A DNA stretch of 64,000 nucleotides, taken from NCBI RefSeq assembly GCF_018860155.1, contig NZ_JAHKNI010000006.1, forward strand, positions 62,001 to 126,000. Direction: 5' to 3'. The stretch comes from Nocardia albiluteola. GTDB lineage: Bacteria > Actinomycetota > Actinomycetes > Mycobacteriales > Mycobacteriaceae. This document shows positions 26,326 through 34,399 of the stretch, piece after piece. The notes beneath the pieces were generated by a model. It was not told the DNA's origin. It searched no databases and saw only the letters and a program-made list of their open reading frames with translations. Made by a program: the position numbers and the translations under genes. Numbering within the stretch: the stretch's first letter is position 1; every line of letters begins with the position of its first letter.

Positions 26326-27491
26326 TGCGGGTCGTCGGGTTGATGTCTGGCACCTCGCACGATGCGATCGATGCGGTGGGCGCCGAGGTCACGCTGCGGG
26401 ACAGCGTGATTCGGGTGCGCATCGCGGGACACCTGAGCCGCCCGTATCCACCCCGGCTGCGCCGCGACCTGCTGGACGCGCTGCCACCGGAGAGAACGGA
26501 CATGGCCATGGTCTGCCGCCTCGATACCGCCGTCGGACAGGAGTTCGCGGCCGTGGCCGAGGCGGCTGTGCGCGAATTCTTCGACGGGACAGCCGATCTC
26601 GTCGCCTCGCACGGTCAGACGGTTTTCCATTGGGTGGAGGATGGAAGCGTCCGCGGCACACTGCAACTCGGGCAGCCCTCCTGGATCGCGGAGCGCACCG
26701 GGCTGACGGTGGTGAGCGATTTCCGGCCCCGCGATATCGCGGCGGGCGGGCAGGGCGCGCCGCTGGTCGCCCTGTTCGACGCGCTGTGGCTCGCCGGGCG
26801 CGAAGAACGGTGTGCCGCACTGAATATCGGCGGCATCGCGAACGTCACCGTCACCGGCGAACCCGCCGCGGCCTTCGATACCGGGCCGGGGAACGCGCTG
26901 ATCGACGCCGCGGTGGAGCTGTGCACGGACGGCCGGGAACACCTCGACCGGGACGGCGCGCGGGCCGCGGCCGGCCGCGTGGACGAGGACCTGCTGTGGA
27001 TCCTGCTCACCGAGCCGTATTTTCGGCTGCCGCCGCCCAAGACCACGGGTAAGGAACTGTTCCACCGCGGCTACCTCGAGCGCGTGTTGCGCGGCCGAAC
27101 GATGTCGCCCGCCGATATCGTCGCCACCGTGACCGCCCTGACCGCACGCACGATCGCCGACGCCCTGGCCCCGTTCGCGCCCACCGAGGTCATCGCGTCC
27201 GGCGGCGGTACCCGCAACCCGGTGCTGATGTCGATGCTGGCCGACCGGCTCCCGGCCGCTCGCCTGCTGACCTCGGACCAGCTCGGCCTGCCTTCGGTGG
27301 CCAAGGAGGCCACCGCCTTCGCGGTCCTGGGTTTCCTCACCGCTCACGGACTGCCCGGCAACGCGCCGACGTGCACGGGCGCGGCCCGGCCCGTGATGCT
27401 GGGCTCGATCACCCCGGGGACCGTCGGACTACCGCTGTCCCCGACGCCATCGGCTGCGCCCCGCCGCCTGGAGGTGCTGAGCGATGCCTGA
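26325..27491 (+). CDS. anmK: Anhydro-N-acetylmuramic acid kinase
   Basis: A 388-residue AnmK-family kinase that cleaves the 1,6-anhydro ring and phosphorylates anhydro-MurNAc to MurNAc-6-phosphate. Family motifs are GLMSGTSHDAIDA (phosphate loop), SHGQTVFHW, RPRDIAAGGQGAPLV, ALNIGGIANVT, FDTGPGNALID and SGGGTRNPVLM. The canonical SxDGxD is SHDAID here, a modest change. It is translationally coupled to the symporter. A short unexplained stretch follows before the regulator. The cytoplasmic product feeds MurQ. Confidence 0.95.
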   Translation: MRVVGLMSGTSHDAIDAVGAEVTLRDSVIRVRIAGHLSRPYPPRLRRDLLDALPPERTDMAMVCRLDTAVGQEFAAVAEAAVREFFDGTADLVASHGQTVFHWVEDGSVRGTLQLGQPSWIAERTGLTVVSDFRPRDIAAGGQGAPLVALFDALWLAGREERCAALNIGGIANVTVTGEPAAAFDTGPGNALIDAAVELCTDGREHLDRDGARAAAGRVDEDLLWILLTEPYFRLPPPKTTGKELFHRGYLERVLRGRTMSPADIVATVTALTARTIADALAPFAPTEVIASGGGTRNPVLMSMLADRLPAARLLTSDQLGLPSVAKEATAFAVLGFLTAHGLPGNAPTCTGAARPVMLGSITPGTVGLPLSPTPSAAPRRLEVLSDA

Positions 27492-27735
27492 TCTCGGTGT
27501 CGGGCCGGTGGACGCGTTCATCCTCGGTGTCCTGAGCTCGGCTCGTGGTCCGTTCCGCTCGCCCTCCTGGTGCGGCGCGGCGCCCACCGCACCTGGTGTT
27601 CGGTGCGGCGAAGGTATCGCGCGGGCCGGCTGCGGTCGAGCGACATTACGGGTTCGGACGCCCGTGGTGTCGCGCCGCGACGAGGCGGCAGTCGAAGTGT
27701 CGCAGCGATTTCGGGAGGCGACTCGTGCCCGATGA
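27484..27735 (+). other. Gap between anmK and the RpiR gene with an uncertain 83-codon open frame
   Basis: The 233 bases between anmK and the regulator are larger than other gaps in this cluster. An open frame starts at ATG 27484, overlapping the anmK stop (ATGCCTGA) as coupled genes do, and ends at 27735 inside the regulator gene. The first 20 residues (PVDAFILGVLSS) look plausible; the rest is Arg/Ala-rich with no recognisable family. It may be the remnant of a deleted gene, or just leader sequence. Confidence 0.25.
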
Positions 27736-28642
27736 CGACGTGCGCACGCGGCTGCTGGCGGCGATGCCGCGTCTGACACCGGCTGGCGCGCGAGTTGCGG
27801 AGGTGATTCGCGACGATCCGGCCGGTGCGGCCCGGCTGAGCATTACGCAACTGGCCGAACGGGCGGAGACCAGCACCTCGGCGGTGGTTCGGCTGGCGAA
27901 AACGCTGGGCTACGACGGATATCCACAGCTGCGGCTGGCGCTGGCGGCAGTCGGGGCGGCGGACCGATCCCCGGTCTTCGCCACCGACATCGATGTGGCC
28001 GACGAACCGTCGAAGGTGCTGCACAAGCTCACCGCCTTCGAGACCGAGGCGATGGCGGCCACCGCCGAGCTGGCCGATCCCGCGACGCTCGCGGCCGTCG
28101 CCGAGGCGCTGGCGGCGGCGCGACGGGTGGTGCTGATCGGCATCGGCGCCTCGGGCCTGGTTGCCGCGGACTTGGCGCAGAAGCTCACCAGGATCGGAAT
28201 GTGGTGTGGCGCCTGCACATCGGAGGACGAGGCGCTCGTGCAGGTCAGCCTGCTCGAGCCCGGCGACGTGGCGGTGGCCTTCTCGCATTCGGGCCGGACC
28301 GCCGCCGTCGTCGAGGCGGTGCGTCGCGCCGGGCGGCGGGCGCTGACGGTCGCCGTGACGGCCGGATCGCAATCGCCACTGGCTCGTTCGGCCGCGCACA
28401 CGATCCTGGTGGCCGGCCGCGAGGACGGCTTTCGCTCGGCCGCCCTGGCCAGCCGGATGAGCCAGCTGCTGATCGTGGATTCGCTGTATATCGGTGTGCT
28501 GCAGCGAACTCCGTCCGCGACCGGGGCGCTGCATCGCACCTATGACGCCGTCGCGGACCGGCGGCCCGGCTCCGAGGCGTCCGGCGGCACCACCTCCCGG
28601 CGGGCTCGTGGGCCGATACCGGGCGGCGAGATCGCGCCGTGA
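27725..28642 (+). CDS. RpiR/MurR-family transcriptional regulator with SIS domain
   Basis: A 305-residue regulator. An N-terminal RpiR helix-turn-helix (about 1-75) contains LSITQLAERAETSTSAVVRLAKTLGY in the expected place. The C-terminal SIS phosphosugar-binding domain (about 105-235) contains VVLIGIGASGLVA, AVAFSHSGRT and ALTVAVTAG. MurR proteins sense MurNAc-6-phosphate and control murQ operons. The neighbours match, but the ligand is not proven. The GTG at 27725 follows GGGAGGCGA. The stop is 20 bases before the preferred murQ start. Confidence 0.88.
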   Translation: MPDDDVRTRLLAAMPRLTPAGARVAEVIRDDPAGAARLSITQLAERAETSTSAVVRLAKTLGYDGYPQLRLALAAVGAADRSPVFATDIDVADEPSKVLHKLTAFETEAMAATAELADPATLAAVAEALAAARRVVLIGIGASGLVAADLAQKLTRIGMWCGACTSEDEALVQVSLLEPGDVAVAFSHSGRTAAVVEAVRRAGRRALTVAVTAGSQSPLARSAAHTILVAGREDGFRSAALASRMSQLLIVDSLYIGVLQRTPSATGALHRTYDAVADRRPGSEASGGTTSRRARGPIPGGEIAP

Positions 28643-28662
28643 ATCTCAGTCGAGGAGGCGAA

Positions 28663-29568
28663 GTGGACGACTTTGCGGCGCTGCGCACCGAATCTGCGAA
28701 TCCGCGCACGACCGAGCTGGATTCGATGCCGACGGCCGAACTGCTGCGGGTGATGAACGCCGAGGACGCCGGGGTGGCATCGGCGGTGGCACAGGCGATT
28801 CCGCGGATCGCGCAGGCGGTGGAGCTGATCGTCGCCGCGCGCGCACGGGGCGGCCGGCTGATCTACGCCGGGGCCGGGACCAGCGGACGCCTGGGCGTGC
28901 TGGACGCGGTGGAATGCCCGCCGACCTTCGGTACCGATCCGGGCGAGGTGATCGGCCTGATCGCCGGTGGCGCACCGGCTTTGACGCATTCGGTCGAGGG
29001 CGCGGAGGACGAGCCGCCCCGCGCCGCCGCGGACCTTGCCGAGATCGGGCTCACCGCCGCCGATGTCGTCGTCGCCCTGGCCGCCAGTGGTCGCACGCCC
29101 TATGCGCTCGGGGCGGCGCGCTACGCCCGTTCGGTGGGTGCGGCGACGATCGGCCTGTCCTGCAACGTCCGTGCCGCGCTGAGCGAGCAGGTCGAGGTGG
29201 GCATCGAAATCGATACGGGCCCCGAGGTTCTCACCGGATCGACGCGTCTGAAGGCCGGGACGGCACAGAAGATGGTGTGCAACATGCTCTCGACCGCGGC
29301 CATGGTCCGCTCCGGCAAGGTGTACGGCAACCTGATGGTCGACGTGAACCCCTCCAACGCCAAACTCGTGGACCGGGCCCGGCGCATCGTCGCGGACGCG
29401 ACCGGCGTCGATGCCGCCGCGGCGGCCGCCCTGCTGGAAGCCGCGGGCGGACATCCGAAGACCGCCATCGTCATGCAGCTGACAGGCGTGGACGCCCCGG
29501 CGGCGCGCGTTCTGCTCGAGCGCGCAAACGGATTTGTGCGCGCGGCCACCGCCACATCGAATCCTTGA
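28663..29568 (+). CDS. murQ: N-acetylmuramic acid 6-phosphate etherase
   Basis: A 301-residue SIS-domain lyase that removes D-lactate from MurNAc-6-phosphate to give GlcNAc-6-phosphate. MurQ signatures are TESANPRTTELDSM near the start, YAGAGTSGRLGVLDAVE, PPTFGTDP, ALAASGRTPYALGA, the late GSTRLKAGTAQKM and KVYGNLMVDV. The GTG at 28663 is chosen because GAGGAGG lies 4 bases upstream; a GTG at 28639 overlapping the regulator stop is possible. It is the last gene of the recycling cluster, followed by a hairpin. Confidence 0.95.
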   Translation: MDDFAALRTESANPRTTELDSMPTAELLRVMNAEDAGVASAVAQAIPRIAQAVELIVAARARGGRLIYAGAGTSGRLGVLDAVECPPTFGTDPGEVIGLIAGGAPALTHSVEGAEDEPPRAAADLAEIGLTAADVVVALAASGRTPYALGAARYARSVGAATIGLSCNVRAALSEQVEVGIEIDTGPEVLTGSTRLKAGTAQKMVCNMLSTAAMVRSGKVYGNLMVDVNPSNAKLVDRARRIVADATGVDAAAAAALLEAAGGHPKTAIVMQLTGVDAPAARVLLERANGFVRAATATSNP

Positions 29569-29624
29569 AGGCGCTCCAGCTTGCGCCTGGGGAAGGCTGC
29601 CCCGTCCGGAGCCGGATTCGTTAT

Positions 29625-29657
29625 GCGCACCCTGCCTGGCATGCAAGCAGGGTGTGC
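29625..29657. terminator. Hairpin between convergent murQ and methyltransferase genes
   Basis: GCGCACCCTGC (29625-29635) pairs with GCAGGGTGTGC (29647-29657) over 11 bp with a single G-T pair and an 11-base loop. It sits in the 99-base gap between two converging genes, so it could serve both. Confidence 0.55.
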
Positions 29658-29667
29658 AACGCCGACC

Positions 29668-30561
29668 TTACTTCGACGCGGTCAGATACACCGACAGATC
29701 CCGCATGTCGCCCATCTCCGCGGGCACCTCGAACGGCGGACGCCCGTATCGGGCAGCGAGATCGTCCAGGCTCGCCCCGCCGACCTCCCAACCGCGATCG
29801 GTCAGCCACCGCGCCGGATCGGACCGCTCGTCGTCGTAGAACAGCTCGGTGACGTCGATCTCGCCGAACGGGTTCTGGAGCCCGCTGTTCTCGAACATCT
29901 GCATCTCCGTGGCCCGCATGCGGGCGTGGTCGGGCCGGTGGCCGAAGGCCTCCACCGAGAGCTTGCTGCCGGGCGCGGACAGCGTATCGATCCGCTCGAA
30001 CAGCGAATCCTGCGCCGCGCCGGGCAGATAGGGCAGCAGTCCCTCGGCGGACCATGCGGTGGGCAGGTCGGCGTCGAATCCCGCCGCGGACACCGCAGCC
30101 GGCCAGTCGTCACGGAGATCCACTGCGACGGAGCGCAATTCGGCGCGGGGCCGGATGTGATTGGCGGCCATCACTTCTTGCTTGAATTGCAGCACCTTGG
30201 GCTGGTCGATCTCGAATACGGTGGTGCCGTCCGGCCAGTCGAGCCGGTAGGTGCGGGCGTCCAGCCCCGCGGCGACGATCACCGCCTGCCGGATCCCCGC
30301 GGACCAGGCCGTCATGAAGAAGTCGTCGAAGTACTTGGTGCGCAGCCCTATCATGCCCGTGGGCAGGCGGCCATCGTCCGGCGGCGAGGCCAGCAGCTCC
30401 CGGAAGCGCGGCTCGCCCGCGGCCTCGACGAACAGCCGTGCACAGTCGTCGTGGATCAGCGGATCGGGCTTCATCGTCTCGATCGCGCGGAACGCGGCGA
30501 CGCCCAGCGCCGTGACGCCCACGCTGCTGACGATGTCCCAGGTATCCCCATCGGTTCGCAC
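29668..30561 (-). CDS. SAM-dependent methyltransferase, leucine-carboxyl-methyltransferase-like (mycobacterial multi-copy family)
   Basis: A 297-residue member of the LCMT-like family that is expanded in mycobacteria and Nocardia. Typical signatures are SSVGVTALGVAAFRA, FDDFFMTAWSAGIRQAVIVAAGLDAR (split across the SAM site), YRLDWPDGTTVFEIDQP and WSAEGLLPYLPG. The substrate is unknown for most members. The GTG at 30561 has GAGGAGAG 6 bases upstream, preferred over the ATG at 30591. It converges on murQ. Confidence 0.88.
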   Translation of the reverse strand: MRTDGDTWDIVSSVGVTALGVAAFRAIETMKPDPLIHDDCARLFVEAAGEPRFRELLASPPDDGRLPTGMIGLRTKYFDDFFMTAWSAGIRQAVIVAAGLDARTYRLDWPDGTTVFEIDQPKVLQFKQEVMAANHIRPRAELRSVAVDLRDDWPAAVSAAGFDADLPTAWSAEGLLPYLPGAAQDSLFERIDTLSAPGSKLSVEAFGHRPDHARMRATEMQMFENSGLQNPFGEIDVTELFYDDERSDPARWLTDRGWEVGGASLDDLAARYGRPPFEVPAEMGDMRDLSVYLTASK

Positions 30562-30904
30562 TGAATACTCTCCTCGATCACATTGGCGCACCGAATTACT
30601 CGAATACGCGGCGACGGGTCGGTACTTGCTCCCGGAACCAAGAGTAAACGGGGACTGCGCCCCGGTCGGAGCGGGCCTTGTCGGGTAGCAACGTCGGCGA
30701 CGCGAGCTACCGACGGGCCAACCACCGCGTGGACGGTGGCCACCCGCCAGGCCGCGGCGGGGCGCAGAGGGGGCCGCAGTAGCCCGGCGACCTGCTGTTC
30801 GTTTGTGTCGCGCGGCCGGTTATCGCACCATACGATGCGACGGCCGCGCCTCGGGTGAGACGCCGCGGCCCAGAACTGTGTTTCGGCGAGTATCGGAGTT
30901 TCGG
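30562..30904. other. Intergenic stretch upstream of the methyltransferase
   Basis: About 340 bases between two minus-strand genes. It should contain the methyltransferase promoter and the terminator of the phosphoesterase gene (a long hairpin, listed separately). The small open frames here have no recognisable product. Confidence 0.5.
30810..30849 (-). terminator. Strong hairpin after the metallophosphoesterase gene
   Basis: GCGCGGCCG (30810-30818) pairs perfectly with CGGCCGCGC (30841-30849). An inner stem TCGCA/TGCGA continues after a small internal loop. It lies 56 bases beyond the phosphoesterase stop in the direction of transcription. Confidence 0.6.
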
Positions 30905-32332
30905 CTAATGCCCGGCGAGCGGTACGCCCGGGCGTGTCGCCGGGGTGATTCCCGAAAAGTCGCGCAGCACAACGTGGTTGCGATCCGCGAAGCTGCCGAG
31001 GGCGTGGTCCGGATGCAGGCCCAGGTACTGACGGCGGGTGCGGGTACTCCACTGCCGGGCGGCCTCGCTGCGGGTCTTGTAGAAGTTCGCCATGTAGCCG
31101 CCGGTGTGGATGCGCAGCAGGGTGTAGCCGCCCGGGTACTCCTTGACGGCGCCGACCTCGAGGAACTCCACGTCGATATCGGAGTCGGGGCGGCTGACGC
31201 GGGTGCGGTGGGTGTGCCCGGCATGGTGCAGGAAGACCCCGGGGGCGCCGCGGTAGAGGCCGTGGAGTTCGGCGGCGGTGGCGCGGTCCAGGACGAAGCC
31301 GGGCCCCGCCGGATTGCTCACCGCGGAGTAGGAGGTCACGGGATGATGGCCGAAGACCAGGGTGGGCCGGTGGGGGTCGGCGCGCAGCACCTCGCGCAGC
31401 CGGGCCAGCTGGGACGGCGTGATGGTGCCTCCCGCACAGCGCAGGCGCGTGGTGTCCAGGGCGAGGAGGCGCAGACCGGCGGCGTCGTAGTCGGCGAGTT
31501 GCTGTAGGCCGTGGAAGACGCTGCCCCAGTGGTCGCGGTGCGGATCCCGCGGAGCGTCGTGATTGCCGCGGCAGACGTAATAGTCCCGGCCGAGCGCGCC
31601 CCAGGCATCCAGGCGGGCGCGCACCGCGCGGGACTGGTCGAGGGCGCCGCAATCGGTGAGGTCGCCCGCGAGGATCAGATGATCGGCCGCGCGGTCGCGT
31701 TCGCGCACGTCCTGCAGCAGCGCGTCCAGCATGAATTCGGAATGTTCGTCGGTCTCGTGCCGCAGTCCCGGCGGCAGCCCCGCGACCAGCAGCCCGCTCG
31801 TCCGCTCGCCGTAGTGGACGTCGTTTGCCAGCACGATGGTGCGCAGCAGCGGTCCCGGGGGCGGGGTCAGGGTGGTGAAAATGCCTGTGGATTCGGGTGT
31901 TCCGGCCCGGCGGGTCACCCGGGTGTGGGCCGGCAGGGCGACCCGGCCGGCCGAACGCGCCTCGAACCGATAGGACCGGCCCGGCTCGAGCCCGGTGATC
32001 TCCGCGTAGTGGTATGCGGTGGGCCGGGAGTCGAGGTAGTGCGTCCGGAACGCGCCGCGCGAGGCGAAGCGGACCTCGGTGTCGGCGGGCGCGGGCCGCA
32101 GCCGCCCGGTGCGATCGCGCGCCCGCGTGGTCCAGGTCAGGATCGCCGAGGTGTCGGTCACGGTGACGACCTCGAGATCCGAGGCGACGATCGAATCGGA
32201 CTGTGCGGCAACTCGTTCGGCGCGGTACAGGGTGTAGGCGTGCGAGGTCCGCAGCGGCGTGCGGGCGGTGACCCCCAGCGCCCCCGTGGCCACGTTCCCC
32301 ATCCAGATCGCTCGCAGGCGTGCATTCGACAT
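30905..32332 (-). CDS. Calcineurin-like metallophosphoesterase with N-terminal fibronectin-like domain
   Basis: A 475-residue protein. After a short N-terminal segment, a beta-rich fibronectin-III/purple-acid-phosphatase-like domain (about 40-160; YHYAEITGLEPGRSYRFE) precedes a calcineurin-like domain (about 170-400). Metal-ligand motifs are visible in order: NDVHYG, GDLTDCG, GNHDAP, FGHHPV and HAGHTHR. It would hydrolyse phosphomonoesters or diesters with two metals; the substrate is unknown. No clear signal peptide or Tat motif, so the location is uncertain. The ATG at 32332 has GGAGG 6 bases upstream, against a longer frame from 32473. Confidence 0.85.
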   Translation of the reverse strand: MSNARLRAIWMGNVATGALGVTARTPLRTSHAYTLYRAERVAAQSDSIVASDLEVVTVTDTSAILTWTTRARDRTGRLRPAPADTEVRFASRGAFRTHYLDSRPTAYHYAEITGLEPGRSYRFEARSAGRVALPAHTRVTRRAGTPESTGIFTTLTPPPGPLLRTIVLANDVHYGERTSGLLVAGLPPGLRHETDEHSEFMLDALLQDVRERDRAADHLILAGDLTDCGALDQSRAVRARLDAWGALGRDYYVCRGNHDAPRDPHRDHWGSVFHGLQQLADYDAAGLRLLALDTTRLRCAGGTITPSQLARLREVLRADPHRPTLVFGHHPVTSYSAVSNPAGPGFVLDRATAAELHGLYRGAPGVFLHHAGHTHRTRVSRPDSDIDVEFLEVGAVKEYPGGYTLLRIHTGGYMANFYKTRSEAARQWSTRTRRQYLGLHPDHALGSFADRNHVVLRDFSGITPATRPGVPLAGH

Positions 32333-32524
32333 TGGCGGCCTCCGCAATTGGTCCGGTCCGATACCGGTCACGGTACGGGCGGCGGCTGAACATCCCGGTG
32401 CCCGCACATGTCCGGCGGGCATCGAGAGCATCTCGCATCCGCCGAGGTCACGAGGCGGCGACCGGTAGTTCACCGCGAATTCGCGCCCGGAATCCAGCGG
32501 CGCCCGCCGCTGTTGTCTCGTTGC

Positions 32525-33460
32525 ATGGATAATCGTGTCCCCATCGGGGTCTCGGTATGGCCGCGGCCCGGGGTCGCCAACGACGTGGCGAATATGATCG
32601 AGCTAGTGGCGCTGGCGCGGTCGACGGGGTTGCGGTCGGTGTGGTTCGGGCAGCGGATGGACCTGGATTCACTGGTGCTCGCGGGGGTGGTGGCCCAGGC
32701 GGTCGGCGAGATCGGGGTCGGCACCTCGGTGGTGCCGATCAATCCGCGGCATCCGGTGGTGGTGGCCTCGCAGGCCCAGACGGTACAGGCCACCTCAGGT
32801 GGACGATTCCGGCTCGGACTCGGATTGGGTTCGCCCGCACTGGAATCGGCGGCATTCGGCATTCACGAGGATCGCCCGGTGGCGCGGTTGCGCGAATATC
32901 TCACCGCCCTGCGGTCATTGATCGAGGAGGGCGGGGCGGATCTCGCGGGCGAGCGGGTGCACGCCCGCCCGCCGCTGCCGACGACGGTGCACGGCGGGGC
33001 GAATGTGCCGCTGCTGGTGGCCGCGCTGGGACCGCAGGCGCTGCGGGTCAGCGGCGAACTGGCCGACGGCGTGATTCCGAATCTGGCCGGTCCGCGGACC
33101 TTGAGCTCACATATTGTGCCGCGGTTCGAGCGTGCCCGCCCGGCGTGGCCGATCCGTGCCGCGCAGATCGTGGCCGGTGTGACGGCGGTGGTGACCGACC
33201 GCCCGGAGGAGGTGCGCGCCCGGGCCGCGGAATCCATGGCCTTCTACGAGTCCGTCCCGTCGTATCGCGCGGTCCTGAACCGCGAGGGTGTCGAGTACGC
33301 CGCCGACCTGGCGCTGATCGGCGACGAGGAGTACGTGACCCGCGGACTGCGACGCTACATCGATGCCGGCGCGACCGAATTGCTCATCACCCAAACCGAT
33401 TTGGGTGGTCCGGACGATCAGCTGCGCACGTGGCGGCTGCTCGCGGAGCTCTCGGCCTGA
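32525..33460 (+). CDS. LLM-class (F420-dependent type) oxidoreductase
   Basis: A 311-residue luciferase-like monooxygenase-fold protein. GLRSVWFGQRMDLDSL near the N terminus, AVGEIGVGTSVVPINPRHPVV, TSGGRFRLGLGLGSP and PLLVAALGPQALRVSGELADGV match actinobacterial LLM-class F420 oxidoreductases. Such enzymes use F420H2 (or FMN) to reduce or oxidise varied substrates. The ATG at 32525 is chosen by homology; the ribosome site is weak. It converges on the Clp-N protein with 7 bases between stops. Confidence 0.87.
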   Translation: MDNRVPIGVSVWPRPGVANDVANMIELVALARSTGLRSVWFGQRMDLDSLVLAGVVAQAVGEIGVGTSVVPINPRHPVVVASQAQTVQATSGGRFRLGLGLGSPALESAAFGIHEDRPVARLREYLTALRSLIEEGGADLAGERVHARPPLPTTVHGGANVPLLVAALGPQALRVSGELADGVIPNLAGPRTLSSHIVPRFERARPAWPIRAAQIVAGVTAVVTDRPEEVRARAAESMAFYESVPSYRAVLNREGVEYAADLALIGDEEYVTRGLRRYIDAGATELLITQTDLGGPDDQLRTWRLLAELSA

Positions 33461-33467
33461 CTCGTTC

Positions 33468-34127
33468 CTATTCGTCCGCGCCCAGCACGGCGTCGAGTTC
33501 GGCGCGGATGCGCTCGGGGTCGGCGCCGGCCGCGTCGAAGACCCGCTTGCACAGGTCGGGGTCGGTGGCCAGCAGCGCCAGCATGAGGTGCGGGGTGTCG
33601 ACGTCGGGGTTGCCGAAACGCTGGGCCTCCATGCTCGCGCGCGCCAGGGTCTTGGTGGCCAGACGGGACAGCGAGAAGTGCGGCCTGCCGAGCGACTGCC
33701 GCAGCGGTTCCGCGGTGAGACGCAGGGACGAAATCGCCTGGGCTGCGGTCGAATCGCCGGTGTTGCCGACGGTTCGGATGATGCCCAGCAGCAGGTGATC
33801 CGGGGTGATGGCGCCCTCGCCCACCGCGATCGTCTCCCGCAGCGAGTTCTCCAGCACCGTCTTGGCCTCGGCGGTGAACGGAAGATGGGCGTCCGGAATG
33901 TGATTCGCCGGTCCGGGGTCGAGCGAAATCGTCGCGAGGGCGGCCTGCGGCGTCAGGCCCAGCCGTTCCAGGGCGGCGCGTGTGCCCGGCGCCCGATCTT
34001 CCCGGGCGGATTCGATGACGCCCAGCAGCAGATGTTCGGCGCCGATGACGTCGTGATGACGGCTGCGGGCCTGCTCCTGCGCGAGAACCACCACGCGCCG
34101 CGCGGAGTCGGAGAACCGTTCGAACAT
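33468..34127 (-). CDS. Stand-alone double Clp N-terminal domain protein
   Basis: A 219-residue protein made of two Clp_N repeats without an ATPase part. The first includes FERFSDSARRVVVLAQEQAR and GAEHLLLGVIE; the second includes FTAEAKTVLENSLRE and ITPDHLLLGIIR. A third partial copy (VDTPHLMLALLA) is near the C terminus. In ClpC this domain binds adaptors and substrates. Free-standing versions such as ClpC-like adaptors occur in actinobacteria and may protect ClpC from toxins or modulate it (inference). The start has GGAAGGGG upstream. It is divergent from the carboxylic acid reductase gene. Confidence 0.88.
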   Translation of the reverse strand: MFERFSDSARRVVVLAQEQARSRHHDVIGAEHLLLGVIESAREDRAPGTRAALERLGLTPQAALATISLDPGPANHIPDAHLPFTAEAKTVLENSLRETIAVGEGAITPDHLLLGIIRTVGNTGDSTAAQAISSLRLTAEPLRQSLGRPHFSLSRLATKTLARASMEAQRFGNPDVDTPHLMLALLATDPDLCKRVFDAAGADPERIRAELDAVLGADE

Positions 34128-34399
34128 CGGGTGCCCCTTCCGTTGGTGCGGCCCCGCTGTCCAGCGTAGACCGACGCGAGATAAGGCCCTGTGACCTGCG
34201 GATCGGCGCCGTGGAGTGATATTTCAGACAGTGGCTCCCAGAACTGGCCGGTACCGAGCTACTTGACATTGAACCGGATCTGGGACGAAAGTTGAGGAAT
34301 AGTTAGCGACTGAAACTACTTGCGGGGTACATGCATCAATACGGCTGTTCGCGGCCGGTGATGGCCGGCTGGTGAACCAGTCCGAGGGAGATCGGGGCT

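Noticed and set aside
26103..27347. Long minus-strand open frame over anmK
   Set aside because: Anti-sense shadow; anmK has all family motifs on the plus strand.
34263..34300. TTGACA-like -35 box ahead of car
   Set aside because: TTGACA is present at 34263, but no acceptable -10 hexamer lies at the right spacing, so no promoter is called.
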